Assembly: GCF_900109955.1 (NCBI RefSeq)
Contig: NZ_FOJB01000001.1
Location: 1,922,001 to 1,986,000 of the forward strand
Direction: 5' to 3'
Source of the DNA: Aliiroseovarius sediminilitoris
Lineage (GTDB): Bacteria; Pseudomonadota; Alphaproteobacteria; Rhodobacterales; Rhodobacteraceae
DNA: 64,000 nucleotides
A program made the position numbers and the translations under genes. The notes below the pieces were generated by a model. It was not told the DNA's origin. It ran no database searches and worked only from the letters and a program-made list of their open reading frames with translations. Shown piece after piece: positions 45,891 through 55,486 of the stretch. Every line of letters begins with the position of its first letter. The stretch's first letter is position 1.

Positions 45891-47264
45891 CTATCCCAAC
45901 ACCGAGGTCACGGCGCGCAGGGTCGCGGCAACCACCGTGTCTGCCTCGTCACGGGTCAGGCAGAAGGGCGGAGCAAAGCCCAAGATGTCACCCTGCGGCA
46001 TGGCGCGGGCAATGACCTTGCTCTGCTCTAGCAGCTTGGCTGAGATTTGCGGGCCGATCTTGTCGGCGGCGTCAAAGAAGTTGCGGCTGTCCTTGTCTTC
46101 GACAAATTCGACCGCGCAGAGCATCCCCTCGCCCCGAATATCGCCCACATGGGCATGATCCGACAGGGCGTCTTTCATCCCTTGCTGCAAATACTTGCCC
46201 ACCTTACCCGCGTTCTCAATCAGGTTCAGATCATCAATCAGCTTCAGGTTCGCAACCCCCGCCGCCGCGCCGATCGGATGGGCGGAATAAGTCCAGCCAT
46301 GGCCGATCGGGCCGTTCTCGTCCGTGCCTTGCTCCAGCACTTTCCAAACCCGGTCGGACACGATGGACCCGGACAGCGGCGCATAGGCCGATGTCAGCCC
46401 TTTCGCGATGGTGATGATGTCCGGCGTCATGCCGTAATGGTCCGACCCGAACATGGTGCCCAGCCGTCCAAACCCGGTCACGACCTCGTCGGCGATCAAC
46501 AGGATGTCGTGTTTTTTCAAAACCGCCTGAATGGCCGCCCAATAGCCTTCGGGTGGCGGGACGATGCCGCCCGTGCCCAGAACCGGTTCGCCGATGAAAC
46601 CGGCGATGGTGCCCGCTCCTTCGCGGTCGATCAGCGCCTCAAGCTCGGCCACGCAATGGGCGACGAAATCGGCCTCGCTCTGGTCCAAGTCATCGCGACG
46701 GAAATAATACGGCGCTTCGGTATGAATCACCTGCGCCAGCGGCAGGTCGAATTTTTTGTGAAACAGTTCAAGCCCTGTCAACGATCCGGTAACGAGCCCT
46801 GACCCGTGATAGCCCCGCCAGCGCGAAATGATCTTCTTCTTCTCGGGCCGTCCAAGGATATTGTTGTAATACCACAGCAATTTCACGTTGGTCTCGTTTG
46901 CATCCGAGCCGCCCAGCCCGAAATAGACCTTCGACATATTTGCAGGCGCGCGGTCCAGGATCATCTTGGCCAGCGTGATCGACGCCTCGGTGCCGTGACC
47001 CACATAGGAGTGGTAATAGGCCAGCTCGCGCGCCTGATCAGCGATGGCATCCGCGATCTCGGGCCGGCCATAGCCGGCATTCACACAATACAGACCGGCA
47101 AACGCGTCCAGCAGCTTGTGGCCGTCACGATCCTCGATATGGACGCCAGATGCGGTGCGAATTACGCGGGTCGGGCTTTCGCCGCGCGCGTGTTGGGCCA
47201 GATGGGTCGAGGGATGGAAGAAGTTTTCGCGATCCCACGCGTCAAGTTGGTCATTGTGAAGCAT
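45891..47264 (-). CDS. Class III aminotransferase (probable ectoine-pathway transaminase)
   Basis: This 457-residue PLP enzyme has YHGSGLVTG, the aspartate of LLIADEVVTGFGRLG, and the PLP lysine in TIAKGLTSAYAPLSG. Its sequence is of the omega-amino acid/aspartate aminotransferase family type. It follows doeA-doeB on the same strand after a 193-bp gap. In ectoine degradation a transaminase (DoeD) converts diaminobutyrate to aspartate semialdehyde, the natural role here. The gap and broad family specificity leave some doubt. Confidence 0.8.
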   Translation of the reverse strand: MLHNDQLDAWDRENFFHPSTHLAQHARGESPTRVIRTASGVHIEDRDGHKLLDAFAGLYCVNAGYGRPEIADAIADQARELAYYHSYVGHGTEASITLAKMILDRAPANMSKVYFGLGGSDANETNVKLLWYYNNILGRPEKKKIISRWRGYHGSGLVTGSLTGLELFHKKFDLPLAQVIHTEAPYYFRRDDLDQSEADFVAHCVAELEALIDREGAGTIAGFIGEPVLGTGGIVPPPEGYWAAIQAVLKKHDILLIADEVVTGFGRLGTMFGSDHYGMTPDIITIAKGLTSAYAPLSGSIVSDRVWKVLEQGTDENGPIGHGWTYSAHPIGAAAGVANLKLIDDLNLIENAGKVGKYLQQGMKDALSDHAHVGDIRGEGMLCAVEFVEDKDSRNFFDAADKIGPQISAKLLEQSKVIARAMPQGDILGFAPPFCLTRDEADTVVAATLRAVTSVLG

Positions 47265-47457
47265 CGCTTACCTCAATCGTTCAGGCGGCGCGCCGCCGGG
47301 TTTACAGACGATAGGAGCTTTGGCGCATGGACCCTTGGCGTCTTGCGGCGTTGGGTCGGGCGGGTCAGCTCCGCTCAGCCCCAGCAGCAGCGCGCAATGC
47401 CTTTATTGCTTGGGTCAGAATCGGAATACCGCAAGACCGGTGCGAAATCCAGTGCTC

Positions 47458-48450
47458 TCAGCGGTCGGCCACACCGATCACAGCAACGCAATCCCCGGAC
47501 TTGACCAGACCCGGATGATGGCGGCTGATCAATATGCCGTCACGTCGGGCGTGGTAGTCAACCGGCAACTGGCCGGTGCGGTCCAGCGACCAGCGGCGGG
47601 CCACGACATCACCCTTTCGAACCGGATCGCCCAGGTCGATCATCGCTTCGTAAAGTCCATCGCCTTCACTGAACAGGAAGCAATTATCATCTGGCATCGT
47701 CAGGGTCACGGTGTCGTCAATCTGCATCTCGCCTTGCAGAATGCCGCAATGGATCAACACGTTACGCACGCCCTTTTTGGCAATGGCATTGGAGCGCGCG
47801 GTGGAGGTGCCCCCGCCGCCCAGTTCCGTCGTGACCAGAACCTTGCCCATATCCTCGACCGCGGTGTCATACATGCCGACATTGTCAATTTCGAGCAATT
47901 GAACCGAATATGGCGCGTTGAACGCCTGCATGGCACGCACGCAGTCGGCCTCAAGCACCTTGTCGTCCAGAATATGCACCGCAGCGAAGGGCAGGAAATC
48001 CAGCGTCTTGCCGCCGGAGTGGAAATCAACCGCGATATCGGCCATCGGCAGCAGAACGCGCTGGAAATAATCGGCAATCTTCTCGGTGGGCGTGCCGTCC
48101 GGGCGGCCGGGGAAAGACCGGTTCATGTTGCCCTTGTCGATGGGCGACGTGCGGGTGCCGGCGCGAAAGGCAGGATAATTGAAGGCAGGCACGATGATCA
48201 CCCGCCCCGTGATTTCTTCAGCTTTCAGGGTCACGGTCAGTTCTTGCAAAGCAATCGGCCCTTCATATTCGTCGCCATGATTGGCCCCGGTCAAAAGCGC
48301 CGTGGGACCGGGGCCGTTCTGAATGACCGTGATCGGGATCATGATCGACCCCCAGGCGCTGTCATCGCGGCTGTAAGGCAGTCTGAGAAATCCGTGATGT
48401 TCGCCGTCCTGATCCAGCGGAATGGTGGGCGTGATCGGGTTCTTGATCAT
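47458..48450 (-). CDS. doeB: N-acetyl-diaminobutyrate deacetylase DoeB
   Basis: This 330-residue M14-like zinc deacylase has GANHGDEYEGP (His and Glu zinc ligands), DFHSGGKTLDF, the NRSFPGRPDG segment and TTELGGGGTS (catalytic glutamate). It removes acetate from N-alpha-acetyl-diaminobutyrate, the DoeA product. It starts 3 bp after the doeA stop. It belongs to the same superfamily as the hydrolase at 43006-44049 but is clearly a different branch. Confidence 0.9.
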   Translation of the reverse strand: MIKNPITPTIPLDQDGEHHGFLRLPYSRDDSAWGSIMIPITVIQNGPGPTALLTGANHGDEYEGPIALQELTVTLKAEEITGRVIIVPAFNYPAFRAGTRTSPIDKGNMNRSFPGRPDGTPTEKIADYFQRVLLPMADIAVDFHSGGKTLDFLPFAAVHILDDKVLEADCVRAMQAFNAPYSVQLLEIDNVGMYDTAVEDMGKVLVTTELGGGGTSTARSNAIAKKGVRNVLIHCGILQGEMQIDDTVTLTMPDDNCFLFSEGDGLYEAMIDLGDPVRKGDVVARRWSLDRTGQLPVDYHARRDGILISRHHPGLVKSGDCVAVIGVADR

Positions 48451-48453
48451 GGC

Positions 48454-49650
48454 CTAATCCTTCACAAACATCTTGCGCGGCACATTGGACAGGCATTCAG
48501 GTCCGTCCATACCAATGCGTATGCTTTCGGTGATTTCGAACCCCCAATCGTCCATCCACAGTCCGGTCATGAAGTGGAACGTCATGTTTTCCTCAAGCAC
48601 CGTCTTGTCGCCGGGGCGCAGCGACATGGTGCGTTCGCCCCAGTCGGGCGGATAGGACAGACCGATGGGATAGCCGGTGCGGTTGTCCTTTTCGATCCCG
48701 TATGTCTTCAGCACATCAAAGAAAGCCAGCGCGATATCTTCACAGGTATTTCCGGCGCGCGCCTTCTCCAAACCGGCCTCCATCCCCTCAAGCACTGCCT
48801 TCTCGGCGTCAAGAAATATCTGCGTGGGTTTGCCCAGAAACACGGTGCGCGACAGCGGGCAGTGATAGCGGTGGACGACGCCTGCGATCTCGAAAAACGT
48901 GCCTTCGCCGGATTTCATCGGCTGATCGTCCCAGGTCAGATGCGGGGCGGCTGCATCCGCGCCGGACGGCAGCAGAGGCACGATGGCCGGATAATCGCCC
49001 CCATACCCCAGCGTATCGTCATGGCGCAGCCCGGCGTCATAGATCTCGGCCACCAGATCGCATTTGCGCAGACCGGGTTCGACCTTGTCGAATATCCGCT
49101 GGTGCATCTTTCCAACGATCTGCCCGGCCTGGCGCATAAAGGTGATCTCGGCCTCGGACTTCACCGCGCGTTGCCAGTTCACCAAGGCTGTGGCGTCGGT
49201 GAATTGCGCGTTGGGCAGGTGCATTTGCAGTGACGCAAAGGCGGCGGCGGTGAACCAGTAATTGTCCATCTCGACCCCGATGCGGCCGTGGCCAAGCCCG
49301 CGATCCGCCAGTTGGGCGGAAAGGTAGTCCATCGGATGACGCTCGGTGGATTGCACGTAATGATCGGGGTATCCGATGATATTGTCCGGCGACATATGGC
49401 AGGTGCGCAGCGCGCCTGCTGCGTCCTGACCACGTCCGAACCAGATCGGCGCGCCGTCCATCGTGACAATCACGCATTGGTGGACATAGAACGACCAGCC
49501 ATCATAACCCGTCAGCCAGTTCATATTCGACGGATCGGTGACGATCAACAGATCAAGCTCACGTCGCGCCATCTCGCGTCGCGTCTTTGCCAGCCGGTCC
49601 TGATATTCGTCCCGCGTGAAAAAGAGTTTCGGTGCCACCATCCCGTTCAT
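48454..49650 (-). CDS. doeA: Ectoine hydrolase DoeA
   Basis: DoeA opens the ectoine ring to N-acetyl-diaminobutyrate. The 398-residue protein has a creatinase-like N-terminal domain and an M24 pita-bread C-terminal domain (EITFMRQAGQIVGKMHQ, then GTFFEIAGVVHRYHCPLSRT, FHFMTGLWMDDWG). The usual five metal ligands of M24 peptidases are only partly conserved, as in the DoeA/EutD group. The start at 49650 (MNGMVAPKLFF) has GGGG just upstream. The frame is open to 49710, so a longer product is possible. Confidence 0.88.
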   Translation of the reverse strand: MNGMVAPKLFFTRDEYQDRLAKTRREMARRELDLLIVTDPSNMNWLTGYDGWSFYVHQCVIVTMDGAPIWFGRGQDAAGALRTCHMSPDNIIGYPDHYVQSTERHPMDYLSAQLADRGLGHGRIGVEMDNYWFTAAAFASLQMHLPNAQFTDATALVNWQRAVKSEAEITFMRQAGQIVGKMHQRIFDKVEPGLRKCDLVAEIYDAGLRHDDTLGYGGDYPAIVPLLPSGADAAAPHLTWDDQPMKSGEGTFFEIAGVVHRYHCPLSRTVFLGKPTQIFLDAEKAVLEGMEAGLEKARAGNTCEDIALAFFDVLKTYGIEKDNRTGYPIGLSYPPDWGERTMSLRPGDKTVLEENMTFHFMTGLWMDDWGFEITESIRIGMDGPECLSNVPRKMFVKD

Positions 49651-49764
49651 CCCCGGCAATTGCTTCAAGGCAGTCCTGCCTACCTGACGCAAGGATGTGA
49701 TTCTTGGCAAGCGTTGTGATGAAGGATCTGTGCCGCAGGTGCCCGAGGTCGCGCTGGTGACGGG

Positions 49765-50562
49765 CTACCACCGCCCAGACAGGCTGCACCACAGCAAAGC
49801 GCCGCGGCGGGAAAATTCGGACTGGCCCAATGTTCCGTCCAAGACCGAATGAGGGGATTTCTGCGCCTGACGCAAGATCGCAGGACTTCGCCACGCGCTG
49901 CGCAACGCGGCGTTGCCGCCCTTGCCCAGCACGGTATGCGCGTGTTCAAGCGCTTGAAGCCCGGTCTCGGACAATTCGCGGATCGTGTCCACGTCAGGCA
50001 GGACATGCCCCCGGCCCGCCGCCTTCAGCGCCGGTTGAGACATCAGCCAATTGGCAATGCCCAATGCCTCGCCCAACCCCTCCAATGCATGATCCTTTGC
50101 GTGATTACCTTCGAAATCGGTCAACCCTGTGGCTTGTCCTGCCGCCAGCATCAACGCCCCCGAGGTGCTGCGCGAATAAGCGCGGATCTGGTCGGTGTGG
50201 CGACGCGGCTCGCCCTGCGCATCGCCTTCGCGCGCCTCAAGCATCGTCAGCAAAGGCGCTGCGCGCACATCGCCCCAAATGACCAGCTGCGACAGCGGCG
50301 TTGCAACATCGTGTTTCGGTGCCTCGCGCCCCTCAACCGCCGCTTCGATCACGTCGCGCCAGAATTGCAGACGGATCATTGCGACCATCGGCTCCTGCGA
50401 CATGTAAGGCGCGCGCGCGATCTCCAGATTGAACGCATAGAGTGGAAACAGGCGTTTGCGTTCCTTTACATCGCCCGTCATTGTGGCCATGAACCGGTCG
50501 GGGTCGCCCTTCTGCACCATTTCGGCGCAGGCGGCGATGGGATCGTGCGGGGCATCGGTCAT
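49765..50562 (-). CDS. Squalene/phytoene synthase-family protein, NDUFAF6-like
   Basis: This 265-residue all-helical protein has the N-terminal family pattern FPLYAFNLEIARAPYM and RLQFWRDVIEAA. The two aspartate-rich DxxxD/DxxED substrate motifs of true synthases are missing. This matches the NDUFAF6-type branch linked to respiratory complex I assembly in mitochondria. Its start overlaps the cimA stop by 4 bp (ATGA), so it is translationally coupled to a leucine/isoleucine-type enzyme for no obvious reason. Confidence 0.75.
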   Translation of the reverse strand: MTDAPHDPIAACAEMVQKGDPDRFMATMTGDVKERKRLFPLYAFNLEIARAPYMSQEPMVAMIRLQFWRDVIEAAVEGREAPKHDVATPLSQLVIWGDVRAAPLLTMLEAREGDAQGEPRRHTDQIRAYSRSTSGALMLAAGQATGLTDFEGNHAKDHALEGLGEALGIANWLMSQPALKAAGRGHVLPDVDTIRELSETGLQALEHAHTVLGKGGNAALRSAWRSPAILRQAQKSPHSVLDGTLGQSEFSRRGALLWCSLSGRW

Positions 50563-52178
50563 GCAGGCTTGGCCCCGTCACGCAAGAGCTTCCAGGTGAT
50601 GGCATCCAACAGCGCCTGGAACGACGCATCGACGATGTTAGGGCTGACCCCCACGGTCGACCAGCGGTGGCCGTCACGGTCTTCGCTGTCTATGATCACG
50701 CGTGTCTGCGCCTCGGTCCCGCCCTGAGTGATGCGCACCTTGAAATCAACCAGATGCAGGTCGTCGATGATGTCCTGATAGGGGCCAAGATCCTTCGCCA
50801 GCGCCTTTGCCAGCGCGTTCACCGGGCCGCGATCGGTGCCGGACGCGTCCATGCTTTCCGACACGGACAGCTTCTTTTCATCGCCGATTTTTACCACCAC
50901 GATAGCCTCAGACAGGCTGACCGTCTGGTTGCGTTTGTTCTTGCGCCGCTCGATCGTGACCTTGTAGCGCTTCACTTCGAAAAATCTCGGCAACTGTCCC
51001 AGCACGTCGCGCGCGACCAGCTCGAACGAGGCTTGTGCACTGTCATAGGCATAACCCTGATCTTCACGTTCCTTCACCCGGTTCAGGATGTCGCCCAAGC
51101 GCGGGTCGTCCGGCGCGACGTCAATCCCGGCATCGGCCAGCCGCGCGCGCAGGTTCGATTGGCCCGCTTGGTTGGACATCGGCACGATACGGGCATTGCC
51201 GACGGTTTCTGGCGGGATGTGTTCATAGGTCGTCGGGTCTTTCAGAATGGCAGACGCGTGCAACCCCGCCTTATGTGCAAAGGCGGACGAGCCGACAAAG
51301 GGCGACGCTTTATTCGGGACGCGGTTCAGGATGTCATCCAGCTTGCGAGATATGCGGGTCAGGCCTTGAAGGGCATCCCGTTTGACGCCGGTTTCAAACT
51401 GGCTGGCATAGGGTTCTTTCAGCAAGAGCACCGGGATCAGCGTCGTCAGATTGGCGTTGCCGCAACGCTCGCCCAGCCCGTTCAGCGTGCCTTGAACCTG
51501 CCGTGCGCCCGCGTCGATGGCGGCCAGAGAGCATGCCACCGCGTTGCCGGTGTCGTCATGGGTGTGGATGCCCAGATGATCGCCGGGAAGACCTGCCGCG
51601 ATCACCGCTTTGGTGATCTGGTGCACTTCGTGCGGCAGCGTGCCGCCATTGGTGTCACACAGCACGATCCAGCGCGCGCCTGCGTCAAAAGCGGCTTTCA
51701 GGCACTTCAACGCATAGTCGGGGTTGGCCTTGTAGCCGTCAAAGAAATGTTCCGCATCGTAAAGCGCCTCGCGCCCCTGCGCGACCAGATGAGCGACCGA
51801 AGCGCGGATGTTTTCCACGTTCTCGTCCAGTTCGATCCCCAACGCGGTGGTGACGTGGAAATCATGGCTTTTGCCCACCAGACAGACCGCAGGCGTGCCC
51901 GCGTTCATCACGCCCGCCAGCACCTCGTCATTCTCGGCCGAGCGCCCTGCCCGTTTGGTCATCCCAAACGCGGTGAAGGTCGCACGGGTCTTGGGGGCGG
52001 CGGCGAAAAAGTCACTGTCAGTCGGGTTCGCGCCGGGCCAGCCGCCTTCGATATAGTCGACGCCAAGGCTGTCCAACGCGGTTGCGATCTGCTGTTTCTC
52101 AGTGAGCGAGAACTGCACGCCTTGGGTTTGCTGGCCGTCACGAAGCGTGGTGTCGTAGAGGTAGAGGCGTTCGGTCAT
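50559..52178 (-). CDS. cimA: Citramalate synthase
   Basis: CimA condenses acetyl-CoA and pyruvate to citramalate, a threonine-independent route to isoleucine. The 539-residue protein of the HMGL/IPM synthase family has YDTTLRDGQQTQGVQF at the N-terminus, the metal site HTHDDTGNAVA, GERCGNANL, and a C-terminal regulatory domain (LLRD end). Length and the GQQTQG motif fit the cimA type rather than leuA. The ATG at 52178 has GCAGGA upstream. It is coupled to the NDUFAF6-like gene. Confidence 0.92.
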   Translation of the reverse strand: MTERLYLYDTTLRDGQQTQGVQFSLTEKQQIATALDSLGVDYIEGGWPGANPTDSDFFAAAPKTRATFTAFGMTKRAGRSAENDEVLAGVMNAGTPAVCLVGKSHDFHVTTALGIELDENVENIRASVAHLVAQGREALYDAEHFFDGYKANPDYALKCLKAAFDAGARWIVLCDTNGGTLPHEVHQITKAVIAAGLPGDHLGIHTHDDTGNAVACSLAAIDAGARQVQGTLNGLGERCGNANLTTLIPVLLLKEPYASQFETGVKRDALQGLTRISRKLDDILNRVPNKASPFVGSSAFAHKAGLHASAILKDPTTYEHIPPETVGNARIVPMSNQAGQSNLRARLADAGIDVAPDDPRLGDILNRVKEREDQGYAYDSAQASFELVARDVLGQLPRFFEVKRYKVTIERRKNKRNQTVSLSEAIVVVKIGDEKKLSVSESMDASGTDRGPVNALAKALAKDLGPYQDIIDDLHLVDFKVRITQGGTEAQTRVIIDSEDRDGHRWSTVGVSPNIVDASFQALLDAITWKLLRDGAKPA

Positions 52179-52259
52179 AGTCCTGCCCCCCCGGCCGTGG
52201 CGCTTGCGGCACGGCCAGCGCCCGATTGCATTTGACACACCGGGTCGCCTGCGGCCCGG

Positions 52260-52294
52260 TTCGCCCCCGCCCCGCCCCCCAGGGCGGGGGCGAA
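52260..52294. repeat. GC-rich 13-bp perfect hairpin between cysS and cimA
   Basis: TTCGCCCCCGCCC (52260-52272) pairs perfectly with GGGCGGGGGCGAA (52282-52294) across a 9-nt loop. It is downstream of cysS on the minus strand. There is no T-run, so if it ends cysS transcription it is not a standard intrinsic terminator. Confidence 0.6.
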
Positions 52295-52350
52295 GACACC
52301 CCCACCCTCGGGTCGTGGGCGAACCTGTGTTTTGCTTTGAAGTGAAGGCA

Positions 52351-53808
52351 TCACAGGCCCTCCAGCTTGGAGGGGTCGAAGTCGGCGGTGAATTCGTAGT
52401 CGACCTTGTCCGGCCCGATCATGATCTTAACGCCGGCTGCTTCTAGATTAGCCTTGATGGAATCCGCTTTCGCCCAGTCTTTTGCGGTGCGAGCGGATTG
52501 CAACTCAGCAATCATACTGTTCAGCAGGACCTCGTCGACTGCCTCCTTGATGTATGCCATTGTGTTCAATCGGCCTACGTCGAGATCAGTAAATCCCATG
52601 AAGCGGACATTCGCGAAGAAGCGCCGCATTGCCTCCGAGTCCTTCTCGGCAAACATTTCCGCTTCCTTGCGGAGTTGCTTCAAGCGCAGCATGGCCTCAT
52701 GCGTGTTCAGATCATCGCCAAGGGCGTCAAGTAACTGCTGATCGACAAGATCGGCTATTTCGTCGTCTTCAAGTTTTTTGCTTAACCCTTGTCGCTCTAG
52801 TTTGTGCCAATGGCGCAAATGGGACTCCGCCTCCGCCCGCTTCTTTTCCGTCCAATCCATCGGCTTGCGATAATGCGTGCCAAGGAACACAAACCGGATC
52901 ACCTCGCCCGGCACGCCTTGTTCCAACAGATCATGCACGGTGAAGAAATTGCCCAACGACTTGGACATCTTCTTGCCCTCGACCTGCAACATCTCGTTGT
53001 GCAGCCAGTAGTTCGCAAACCCGGCGTCGGGATGGGCGCATTTCGACTGGGCAATCTCGTTCTCATGGTGCGGGAACTGCAAATCGTTGCCGCCGCCGTG
53101 GATGTCGAAGGTCGCCCCCAACAATTCATAGCTCATGGCCGAGCATTCGATATGCCAACCCGGACGGCCCCGACCCCAGGGGCTGTCCCACCCCGGCAGA
53201 TCATCGGTCGAGGGCTTCCACAGCACGAAATCCATCGGGTTGCGCTTATAGGGTGCAACCTCGACCCGAGCACCGGCGATCATGTCATCGACGGACCGGC
53301 CAGACAGACGACCATAGTTCTTGTAGCTCTCGACCGCGAACAGCACATGCCCTTCGGCCTCATAAGCGTGGCCCTTGGCGATCAGATCCTCGATCATGGC
53401 GATCATCGGCCCGATGAACTCGGTCGCGCGAGGCATTTCGTCCGGGTCCAGCGCGCCCAACGCCCGCATATCGTTCAGATACCAGCCGATGGTCTCATCC
53501 GACCGCTCGTGCACCAGCTCTTCCAAGCTGCCTTCGGCACCCGCTTCCTTGCGGGCCAGTGCGGTTGCGTTGATCTTGTCATCCACGTCGGTGAAGTTGC
53601 GCACATAGGTCACGTGATCCGGCCCATAGACATGGCGCAGCAGGCGATAGAGCACATCAAACACCACCACGGGGCGCGCATTGCCCAGATGGGCGCGGTC
53701 ATAGACGGTCGGCCCGCAGACATACATGCGGACATCATCGCGGTTGATCGGCTCGAAGGGCCGCTTCTTCCGTTGCATTGTATCGTGGAGTTGAATTTTA
53801 ACTTCCAT
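52351..53808 (-). CDS. cysS: Cysteinyl-tRNA synthetase
   Basis: This 485-residue class I synthetase has the zinc/substrate start [11 protein letters not shown], the HIGH-type motif RAHLGNARP, the zinc ligands around WHIECSAMS and [13 protein letters not shown], and KMSKSLGN. The ATG at 53808 is chosen because GAGGA lies upstream and [18 protein letters not shown] fits the family. A longer frame to 53838 is unlikely. Confidence 0.97.
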   Translation of the reverse strand: MEVKIQLHDTMQRKKRPFEPINRDDVRMYVCGPTVYDRAHLGNARPVVVFDVLYRLLRHVYGPDHVTYVRNFTDVDDKINATALARKEAGAEGSLEELVHERSDETIGWYLNDMRALGALDPDEMPRATEFIGPMIAMIEDLIAKGHAYEAEGHVLFAVESYKNYGRLSGRSVDDMIAGARVEVAPYKRNPMDFVLWKPSTDDLPGWDSPWGRGRPGWHIECSAMSYELLGATFDIHGGGNDLQFPHHENEIAQSKCAHPDAGFANYWLHNEMLQVEGKKMSKSLGNFFTVHDLLEQGVPGEVIRFVFLGTHYRKPMDWTEKKRAEAESHLRHWHKLERQGLSKKLEDDEIADLVDQQLLDALGDDLNTHEAMLRLKQLRKEAEMFAEKDSEAMRRFFANVRFMGFTDLDVGRLNTMAYIKEAVDEVLLNSMIAELQSARTAKDWAKADSIKANLEAAGVKIMIGPDKVDYEFTADFDPSKLEGL

Positions 53809-54000
53809 TATGTCCTCGTGCGTCCGCGCAAGCGTCATCCCGCGGCGGGCTTAGCAACTTCCTGACATGTATGGAATAGAAGAACGGCCCGCCTGTGTGT
53901 CTCAGCAGGGAATGCAGCAGATAATGTTGATGCTTTTCCGTTTCATGCGACACACGCTAACACCCTTCCCCGCGCCTGCCAAGCGGGTTATCGTGCGCCC

Positions 54001-54354
54001 ATGACACGTGACGCTGTGAACAACATCTGCAAGACCCTGCCCGGCGCGGACTGGTCCGAACCGTTCGGACCCGGCCATGACGTGTGGAAAGTGGGCGGCA
54101 AGATCTTCGCGGCCATGGGGGCTGTGACCGAAGGTGTGTCGGTCAAGACCCCTGATATTGAGACCGCCGCGATGCTGATCGAGGCCGGAGTGGGCATCAA
54201 AGCCCCTTATTTCCATCGGTCTTGGGTGCTGTTGCCATTGGATGTGGGGCAGGACGAGCTGACCCACCGCATTCACCGATCCTATGCGCTGATCCGGGCG
54301 AGCCTGACCAAGAAAACCCAGGCCGCTCTCGCGCCGTTTGATCCTGACACCTAG
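54001..54354 (+). CDS. MmcQ/YjbR-family protein
   Basis: This 117-residue protein is of the MmcQ/YjbR family, whose fold resembles a double-psi or TATA-box-binding-like DNA-binding fold. It has WSEPFGPGHDVWKVGGKIFAAM near the N-terminus and APYFHRSWVLLPLD in the middle. Biochemical function is unknown. Its TAG stop and the stop of the convergent TDT gene share the palindrome CTAG (54351-54354). Confidence 0.88.
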   Translation: MTRDAVNNICKTLPGADWSEPFGPGHDVWKVGGKIFAAMGAVTEGVSVKTPDIETAAMLIEAGVGIKAPYFHRSWVLLPLDVGQDELTHRIHRSYALIRASLTKKTQAALAPFDPDT

Positions 54355-55349
54355 GCCGTTGCGGCGTTGGTTTTCGCTGCCAACACGCCTTGGGTCCACA
54401 TCTGAATGATCTTATAAATGATCGGCAATATGATGAGTGTGGCGGCGACCAGACTTGCACCCGCAACAATCCGCAAGATGTCGCTGCTTGTGACCACGGC
54501 ACCCAGTTGCATGAGGCTGGAAAATGCTGCCAGAGGGAAGGTGAACGCGCCCCAAAGCGGGCTGAACCCGGCCTTCAACAGCCAACGCGCACACCCGATC
54601 AACCCGCTCAGGATGATTATGGACATAACGCTGAACACCAAGGCCATCTGCGTCTCTCCCAACAGATAAGCGCCGGTGCCCAACACGCTTGCCGGGACCA
54701 GGTGGATGGCCAACAGCGGACGCAGCGGGCCGGGGATGCGGGTGCGCAGAAACTGGGCGGCACTGGCACCCCAGACAATCGCGGCGACAAAGAACCCGCC
54801 CCAGAACGCAATGGTGGCAAAACCGGTCCAGCCAAGCGGCACGGCGGCCAGCGGGATCAGCACGAAACCGGCAAAGATCAGGTGCCAGACGGGCGTTACA
54901 ATCCGTGTCTCGACCGGTCCGGTGATCAGCTTGTAGATGACCCGGCCGGCAAGCATTACATGCGCCGCAAAGGTCAAAAGAAGCATCGCCCCCGCCAAAA
55001 CCAGCGAGAACGGTTCAATGGTGGCAGCAAGCAGATAACCGGTCAACACCATGGCCGCCAGACCCGCACGGCCCGGCAACACACGCAGATCCTCGGAAAA
55101 AATGCCGGTGCGCTGCATGAATTTCATGGCATAAGCCGCTAGGCTGAAAAGATAAAGCAAGGTCAGGGCACCCAGCATAATCTCTCCGATCGCGGCGGGA
55201 GCAGCCAGTATATCGGCGGCACGCCGCCACGCCAAACCAAGCCCGAATGCCCCCATGATCGGAGTGAACACCGCAGGCGGCATCCGTTGAAACATCCGGG
55301 TCTTCGGCGGCAGGGGCGGAGGTGGCGGAAAATACGGGGCTTTGGCCAT
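54351..55349 (-). CDS. TDT/SLAC1-family membrane transporter (TehA-like), copy 2
   Basis: This 332-residue protein has a short proline-rich N-terminus (APYFPPPPPLPPKTRM) and about ten hydrophobic helices in the TehA-like layout. It is distantly similar to the protein at 12476-13474 in architecture but not close enough to be a recent duplicate. The start at 55349 (MAKAPYF) is chosen. An in-frame extension to 55412 looks non-coding. The substrate is probably an anion but is unknown. Confidence 0.75.
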   Translation of the reverse strand: MAKAPYFPPPPPLPPKTRMFQRMPPAVFTPIMGAFGLGLAWRRAADILAAPAAIGEIMLGALTLLYLFSLAAYAMKFMQRTGIFSEDLRVLPGRAGLAAMVLTGYLLAATIEPFSLVLAGAMLLLTFAAHVMLAGRVIYKLITGPVETRIVTPVWHLIFAGFVLIPLAAVPLGWTGFATIAFWGGFFVAAIVWGASAAQFLRTRIPGPLRPLLAIHLVPASVLGTGAYLLGETQMALVFSVMSIIILSGLIGCARWLLKAGFSPLWGAFTFPLAAFSSLMQLGAVVTSSDILRIVAGASLVAATLIILPIIYKIIQMWTQGVLAAKTNAATA

Positions 55350-55486
55350 CGGGGAATCCTTGAAGCGCAATCCTTGAACACAACTTGGCTCATTTAACCC
55401 GAGTGGCCACACAACGAAAGCCCTGCTGTCTTGTCGGATTGCCGCATGTCGCGACGTTGGTCGCGATCCGCCCAGAACTTTCGGGA

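Noticed and set aside
47320-49233. A 637-codon plus-strand frame
   Set aside because: It is antisense to doeB and doeA, with shadow composition.
50667-52235. A 522-codon plus-strand frame
   Set aside because: It is antisense to cimA, which has clear motifs.
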